Origin: Streptomyces sp. NBC_00193
GTDB lineage: Bacteria; Actinomycetota; Actinomycetes; Streptomycetales; Streptomycetaceae
NCBI RefSeq assembly: GCF_026342735.1
Contig: NZ_JAPEMM010000002.1
Span: 1,426,001 to 1,490,000, forward strand
Length of the DNA stretch: 64,000 bases
Reading direction: 5' to 3'
Part shown: piece after piece, positions 59,826 to 64,000 of the stretch
Layout: every line of letters starts with the position of its first letter
How positions within the stretch are numbered: position 1 is the first letter of the stretch
Position numbers and translations under genes: made by a program
Notes under the pieces: generated by a model
Databases searched by the model: none
What the model was told of the DNA's origin: nothing
The model's input: the letters and a program-made list of their open reading frames with translations, nothing else

Positions 59826-60135
59826 TGGCCAAGGTCCCCTACCCGCCCTTCCACCGTTCCCCGGGCTCCGCCCGGACCCGTTGCCGCGTGCGGCGCCGTT
59901 CCCGGGGGCCAGCCCCCGGACCCCCGCTCCTCAAACGCCGGAGGGGCTGGATTTTCGCCGGGGCTGGATTGCCCGCAGGGCAATTCCAGCCCCGCCGGCG
60001 TTTGAGGCGCGGGGTCTGGGGCGGAGCCCCAGGGGGTCCGGGCGCAGCCCGGGACCCCCTCAGCCCGTCCGGCGCTTGAGGACCGGGGTCCGGGCAGCGC
60101 CCGGGGAACGGTGGAAGGGCGGGTAGGGGACTTCG
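59826..60135. repeat. Repeat-rich intergenic region
   Basis: About 500 bp lie between pssA and the Ada-like gene. GTCCCCTACCCGCCCTTCCA at 59834 is inverted at about 60101-60131, and inner segments such as GCCGGCGTTTGAGGCGCGGG and TCTGGGGCGGAGCCCCAGG recur from 11803-11993. Several stems are possible, and no gene is present. Confidence 0.65.
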
Positions 60136-60250
60136 CCCCGCGCAGCGGCACACCCGCAGCCGCGGCCCGTATGCGGCCGGGGGTGGCCCCGTACGCTTGG
60201 TGTCGGAAAACCGCCAGCCCGGGGCCCGGCCGGCCGGGAGGATGGGAGCC

Positions 60251-61744
60251 ATGCACACCGATACGGAGCGTTGCGTACGGGCCGTCCAGTCGAAGGACGC
60301 ACGGTTCGACGGCTGGTTCTTCACCGCCGTGAGGACCACCGGCATCTACTGCCGCCCCAGCTGCCCCGCCGTACCGCCGAAGGTCGAGAACATGACCTTC
60401 CTGCCCAGCGCCGCCGCCTGCCAGCAGAACGGCTACCGGGCCTGCAAGCGGTGCCGGCCCGACACCTCCCCCGGCTCCCCCGAGTGGAACGCCCGCGCCG
60501 ACGCCGTCGCCCGCGCCATGCGCCTCATCCAGGACGGGGTGGTCGACCGCGAGGGCGTCCCGGGGCTGGCCGCCCGCCTGGGGTACTCCGCCCGCCAGGT
60601 GGAGCGCCAGCTGGGCGCCGAGCTCGGCGCGGGGCCGCTCGCCCTGGCCAGGGCCCAGCGCGCACAGACCGCCCGGCTGCTGATCGAAACCTCCGGGCTC
60701 CCGATGGGCGACATCGCCTTCGCCGCCGGGTTCTCCTCGATCCGGACCTTCAACGACACCGTCCGCGAGGTCTTCGCCCTGGCCCCGAGCGAGCTCCGGG
60801 CGCGGGCGGCCGGCCGGGGGGCCGCCCCGGGTGCCGGACCCGGCCAGGTGCCGGGCACCATCAGCCTGCGGCTGCCCTTCCGTGCCCCGCTCACCCCCGA
60901 CAACCTCTTCGGCCACCTCGCCGCGACCGCCGTCCCCGGGGTCGAGGAGTGGCGGGCGGGCGCCTACCGCCGCACGCTCCGGCTGCCGTACGGCACCGGC
61001 GTCGTCGCCCTCACCCCGCAGCCCGACCACATCGGCTGCCGGCTCGCCCTCACCGACCTGCGCGACCTCACCATCGCCATCAGCCGCTGCCGCCGGCTCC
61101 TGGACCTCGACGCGGACCCCGAGGCCGTGGACGAGCAGCTGAGCGCCGACCCGCTGCTGGCCCCGCTCGTGGCCAAGGCTCCCGGCCGCCGGGTGCCGCG
61201 TACCGTCGACGCGGAGGAGTTCGCCGTACGGGCGGTGCTCGGCCAGCAGGTGTCCACCGCGGCGGCCCGTACGCACGCGGCCCGCCTGGTCCGCGCCCTC
61301 GGCGAGCCGGTGACCGATCCGGACCCCGAGGGCGGGCTGACCCACCTGTTCCCCACCTCGCAGGCGCTGGCCGGGCTGGACCCGGAGTCCCTGGCCCTGC
61401 CGCGCAGCCGGCGGACCACCTTCACCACGCTCGTCTCGGCCCTCGCCGACGGCTCGCTCCCGCTCGGCATCGACAGCGACTGGGAGGCGGCCCGCGCCCG
61501 GCTGGGCGCGCTGCCCGGTTTCGGGCCGTGGACCACCGAGATCATCGCGATGCGGGCGCTGGGCGACCCGGACGCCTTCATTCCGGCCGACCTGGGGATC
61601 CGCCGGGCGGCGAAGGGGCTCGGGCTGCCCTCCACGCCCGCGGCGCTGACGGCCCGCGCGGCGCACTGGCGGCCCTGGCGCGCCTACGCCGTGCAGTACC
61701 TGTGGGCCACCGAGGACCACGCCATCAACGTCCTGCCCGTCTGA
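60251..61744 (+). CDS. Ada-AlkA fusion: alkylation-damage regulator and 3-methyladenine DNA glycosylase
   Basis: A 497-residue protein with three modules. The Ada zinc-finger domain has C34, C38, C65 and C68 (GIYCRPSCPAV, CKRCRP), which takes methyl groups from phosphotriesters. An AraC-type helix-turn-helix follows (residues 90-190). The C-terminal AlkA glycosylase has the HhH motif LPGFGPWTTEIIAMRALGDPDAFIPADLG with catalytic Asp in ADLG. ATG 60251 is chosen by GGGAG 5 nt upstream. It is followed by ogt after 51 bp. Confidence 0.92.
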   Translation: MHTDTERCVRAVQSKDARFDGWFFTAVRTTGIYCRPSCPAVPPKVENMTFLPSAAACQQNGYRACKRCRPDTSPGSPEWNARADAVARAMRLIQDGVVDREGVPGLAARLGYSARQVERQLGAELGAGPLALARAQRAQTARLLIETSGLPMGDIAFAAGFSSIRTFNDTVREVFALAPSELRARAAGRGAAPGAGPGQVPGTISLRLPFRAPLTPDNLFGHLAATAVPGVEEWRAGAYRRTLRLPYGTGVVALTPQPDHIGCRLALTDLRDLTIAISRCRRLLDLDADPEAVDEQLSADPLLAPLVAKAPGRRVPRTVDAEEFAVRAVLGQQVSTAAARTHAARLVRALGEPVTDPDPEGGLTHLFPTSQALAGLDPESLALPRSRRTTFTTLVSALADGSLPLGIDSDWEAARARLGALPGFGPWTTEIIAMRALGDPDAFIPADLGIRRAAKGLGLPSTPAALTARAAHWRPWRAYAVQYLWATEDHAINVLPV

Positions 61745-61795
61745 CCCCGACCGTCTGACCCCGACCCCACCGACATCCGAGGAGTACGAGCCGTC

Positions 61796-62299
61796 ATGAG
61801 CAGCAGTACCAAGCAGCACACCGTCGTGGACAGCCCCTACGGGCCGCTCACCCTCGTCGCCGCCGACGGGTTCCTCTGCGGCCTCTACATGACCGGACAG
61901 CGCCACCGCCCGGCCGAGGAGGCCTTCGGGGAGCGCGTCGCGGCCGGTGAGGCCCCCTTCCCCGAGGTGGTGCGGCAGCTGACCGCGTACTTCGCCGGAG
62001 AGCTCACCGAGTTCGACCTGCCGGTCCGGCTGGAGGGCACCGAGTTCCAGCGCAGCGTGTGGGAGCAGCTCGTACGGATCCCCTACGGGCAGACCTGGTC
62101 CTACGGGGAACTGGCCGCCGAGCTCGGCAAGCCGAACGCCTCGCGCGCGGTGGGGCTGGCCAACGGGAAGAACCCGGTCGGCATCATCGTGCCGTGCCAC
62201 CGCGTGATCGGGGCGTCCGGCTCCATGACCGGCTACGGCGGCGGCATCGACCGCAAGGTGCGCCTGCTGGCCTTCGAGTCCGGGGCCGAGCAGCTCTAG
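61796..62299 (+). CDS. ogt: Methylated-DNA-protein-cysteine methyltransferase
   Basis: A 167-residue suicide methyltransferase that removes O6-methylguanine. The acceptor Cys is C134 in IIVPCHRVIG, and the helix-turn-helix has IPYGQTWSYGELAAELG. It is the partner of the Ada-AlkA gene upstream, likely under its control. Its TAG at 62297-62299 shares CTAG with the stop of the convergent acetyltransferase. Confidence 0.94.
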   Translation: MSSSTKQHTVVDSPYGPLTLVAADGFLCGLYMTGQRHRPAEEAFGERVAAGEAPFPEVVRQLTAYFAGELTEFDLPVRLEGTEFQRSVWEQLVRIPYGQTWSYGELAAELGKPNASRAVGLANGKNPVGIIVPCHRVIGASGSMTGYGGGIDRKVRLLAFESGAEQL

Positions 62300-62757
62300 G
62301 TCGTCTCCGGGGCGTCCGGCCCGGTCAGCGACTTGAGCAGGTGCACGTCCGCGTGCTCTCCCTGGACGCCCGGGATCCGTGCGACCTCGGCATAGCCCTG
62401 GCGTTCGTAGAAGCCCGGGGCCTGGAAGGTGTACGAGGAGACGGCCACGCGATCGCAGCCGCGTCGCCGTGCCTCCGTCTCCGCCGCCCGCAGGATCCTG
62501 CCGCCCCAGCCGTCCTTGCGGCTGTCCTCGCGGACCCACAGCAGCTCGATCCCGCACAGGCCGCCCCAGGTCGACGCGGAGAGGCCGCCGATCAGTTCGC
62601 CCGCTTCGTCCGTGACTTTGACCGAGAACGTGCCGTGGTCGGACACACCGGTGGCGGCCGCGTTGAAGGCGGTGAGTTCCTCGGTCAGCCGGTCGTCGAG
62701 CGCGGTGTCGCCCTCGCCGGTGGTCAGGGTCGGGCCGGAGCCGTGGTCAGTCGTCAC
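62296..62757 (-). CDS. GNAT-family N-acetyltransferase
   Basis: A 153-residue acetyltransferase: LLWVREDSRKDGWGGRILRAAETEARRRGC is motif A, and FQAPGFYERQGYAEVARI is motif B. GTG at 62757; the frame is open upstream but without a start signal. Its stop overlaps the ogt stop by the palindromic CTAG (62296-62299). Confidence 0.85.
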   Translation of the reverse strand: MTTDHGSGPTLTTGEGDTALDDRLTEELTAFNAAATGVSDHGTFSVKVTDEAGELIGGLSASTWGGLCGIELLWVREDSRKDGWGGRILRAAETEARRRGCDRVAVSSYTFQAPGFYERQGYAEVARIPGVQGEHADVHLLKSLTGPDAPETT

Positions 62758-62855
62758 GGCGCGGAGTATGTCAGCCGGCCCGGCCGCTCGGCACCTGAAT
62801 ACCCGGCTCCTCGATCCGTTCTCGCGGCACGCCCCGCCCCGGCCCGCGGTCCGGC

Positions 62856-63500
62856 TCAGGCCGGTGGTGCGACCGCTTCGAGGTCGGCGACGGTGCCGGA
62901 CATGACCGTACGGATGTGCCGGGTGAGGTGCTCCACCGGCCAGTCCCACCAGGCGAGGGCGAGGAGGCGGGCGATCTCCTCGCCGGTGTGGCGGGTGCGG
63001 ATGAGGGTGGCCGGGTTGCCGCCGGCGATCCCGTAGTCGGGGACGTCGTCCACGACCACGGCGCCGGCGGCGATGATCGCGCCGTGCCCGATGCGCACCC
63101 CGGGCATGACCATCGCGCCGTAGCCGAACCAGACGTCGTTGCCGACGACGGTGTCGCCCCGGCCGGGCAGGCCGGCGAGCAGGTCGAAGTGGTCGGCCCA
63201 GGACCCGCCCATGATGGGGAAGGGGAAGGTGGAGGGGCCGTCCATGCGGTGGTTGGCGCCGTTCATGAGGAACCGGACCCCGGTGCCCAGCGCGCAGAAC
63301 TTCCCGATGACCAGCTTCTCCGGCCCGTAGTGGTAGAGCACGTTGCGGGTCTCGAACGCGGTGGGATCGTCCGGGTCGTCGTAGTAGGAGTACTCCCCCA
63401 CCTCGATCAGCGGCGAGGTGACCAGCGGCTTCAGCAGCACCACGCGCGGCTGGCCGGGAAACGGGTGGAGCACCGTCGGGTCCGCGGGAAGGGCGCTCAC
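62856..63500 (-). CDS. CatB/Vat-type xenobiotic acetyltransferase (left-handed beta-helix)
   Basis: A 214-residue hexapeptide-repeat acetyltransferase. The catalytic His is in MNGANHRMDGPSTFPF, and the helix follows with GDTVVGNDVWFGYGAMVMPGVRIGHGAIIAAGAVV. This fold includes chloramphenicol (CatB) and streptogramin A (Vat) acetyltransferases. Whether it inactivates an antibiotic is not shown by sequence. GTG at 63500. Confidence 0.85.
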   Translation of the reverse strand: MSALPADPTVLHPFPGQPRVVLLKPLVTSPLIEVGEYSYYDDPDDPTAFETRNVLYHYGPEKLVIGKFCALGTGVRFLMNGANHRMDGPSTFPFPIMGGSWADHFDLLAGLPGRGDTVVGNDVWFGYGAMVMPGVRIGHGAIIAAGAVVVDDVPDYGIAGGNPATLIRTRHTGEEIARLLALAWWDWPVEHLTRHIRTVMSGTVADLEAVAPPA

Positions 63501-63502
63501 GG

Positions 63503-63589
63503 CCAGGGCGTGCCTTTCGGATCAGGTCGGGTCAGGTCGGATGAGGCCGGATCAGGCCGGATCAGCCTGCGGTGCAAGACACGCCCTAG
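63503..63589. repeat. Degenerate CTAG-ended inverted repeat around a tandem repeat
   Basis: CCAGGGCGTGCCTTTC (63503-63518) pairs imperfectly with GCAAGACACGCCCTAG (63574-63589), and tandem CGGATCAGGC-type units lie between. The arm resembles that at 6283. The right CTAG provides the stop of the edge gene. Confidence 0.5.
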
Positions 63590-64000
63590 ATGACCACCAG
63601 CGGGACCAGCAGCGCGAAGGCGGCGCCGGCCTCGACCGCGTAGGCGTACAGGGACGGGTGCTGGACGGGGGCCGCGAGCAGGACCACGCTCTGCTGGGCG
63701 GCGGCCGCTCCCACCCAGTCGGAGTCGGCGCCGAGGCCGCCCTGGTACCAGCCCTCGCAGGAGCCGGGGCCGGTGACGGCGAGGACGTCGTCCTCGCGGC
63801 GGTAGAAGGCCTGCCAGCCCTCGGCCGGCGCGGACCAGGCCTCGAAGTCGGTGAACTGGGCCCAACCGCCGTCGCGGATCGCGGTGTCGAACATCCAGAC
63901 CGGCACCCCGTCGGGGGTCACCTCGCCGCTCTCCTGCTGGTCGGTGGTGAAGTGGACCATGGGCAGGGCGTCGGGCCCGTCGGCGGTGCTGGGCCAGGCG
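63586..64000 (-). CDS. Protein of unknown function, N-terminus beyond the window
   Basis: The frame is open to the window edge, so the gene probably starts outside; an internal ATG at 63960 gives 124 residues. The sequence has TPDGVPVWMFDTAIRDG, GWQAFYRREDDVLAV and a hydrophobic end VEAGAAFALLVPLVVI. I do not recognise a domain. Its TAG stop is in the CTAG of the 63503-63589 repeat. Confidence 0.55.
   Translation of the reverse strand, partial: AWPSTADGPDALPMVHFTTDQQESGEVTPDGVPVWMFDTAIRDGGWAQFTDFEAWSAPAEGWQAFYRREDDVLAVTGPGSCEGWYQGGLGADSDWVGAAAAQQSVVLLAAPVQHPSLYAYAVEAGAAFALLVPLVVI

Overview
The window is chromosomal DNA of a Streptomyces or close relative. It is very GC-rich, with GTG and TTG starts, dense ATGA/GTGA start-stop overlaps, leaderless-looking promoters and rare CTAG tetranucleotides. 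Content is also typical: an HrdB-type principal sigma factor, CstR/PadR/TetR regulators, a DesK/NarL-type two-component system and an ethylmalonyl-CoA pathway cluster. I see no rRNA, tRNA, CRISPR array or phage genes.

Layout. 0.2-6.2 kb: methyltransferase, hrdB, a MoxR-type ATPase with a VWA/metallopeptidase partner, and an SRPBCC protein. 6.3-9.8 kb: a 168-bp inverted-repeat element, a membrane-anchored alkaline-phosphatase-like protein, and IS481-family copy 1. 9.8-20.8 kb: a resolvase-like fragment, two metallo-beta-lactamase-fold hydrolases, a DedA-like protein, an aminotransferase-fold protein without its catalytic lysine, methyltransferase, SGNH hydrolase, PadR with divergent NTF2-like gene, thyA-folA, and an aldo/keto reductase behind a MerR-type promoter. 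20.8-24.2 kb: an IS cluster (two IS481-family elements and one IS630-family element). 24.2-30 kb: MacB/FtsX-type ABC exporter, SHOCT protein and histidine kinase/response regulator. 30-44 kb: DUF5107 protein, DinB, arginase-fold protein, acetyltransferases, peptidase genes (S9, M20, M55), and a persulfide locus (rhodanese, CoA-disulfide-reductase/rhodanese fusion, CstR-like regulator). 44-48 kb: SOS-box radical SAM protein, secreted alpha/beta hydrolase, RidA, HEAT protein. 48.2-58.1 kb: ethylmalonyl-CoA pathway genes (3-hydroxyacyl-CoA dehydrogenase, TetR, ccr, meaA, lyase, MaoC hydratase, acyl-CoA dehydrogenase). 58.2-64 kb: psd-pssA, Ada/AlkA and Ogt alkylation repair, acetyltransferases.

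The most unusual signal is a set of palindromes bounded by CTAG at gene 3' ends, where the CTAG is also the TAG stop codon. Two of them carry paired base changes in both arms. All three IS481 insertions lie exactly in NCTAGN sites at the ends of these palindromes, with 6-bp duplications. An IS630 element then inserted into the TA of one such duplication. The transposases of both families take their stop codon from the target site. The insertion order can be reconstructed base by base.

Functional themes: four-carbon/acetate assimilation through ethylmalonyl-CoA, phosphatidylethanolamine synthesis, alkylation and SOS-type DNA repair, reactive-sulfur handling, and a two-component system that shares an operator-like motif with its neighbouring exporter operon.
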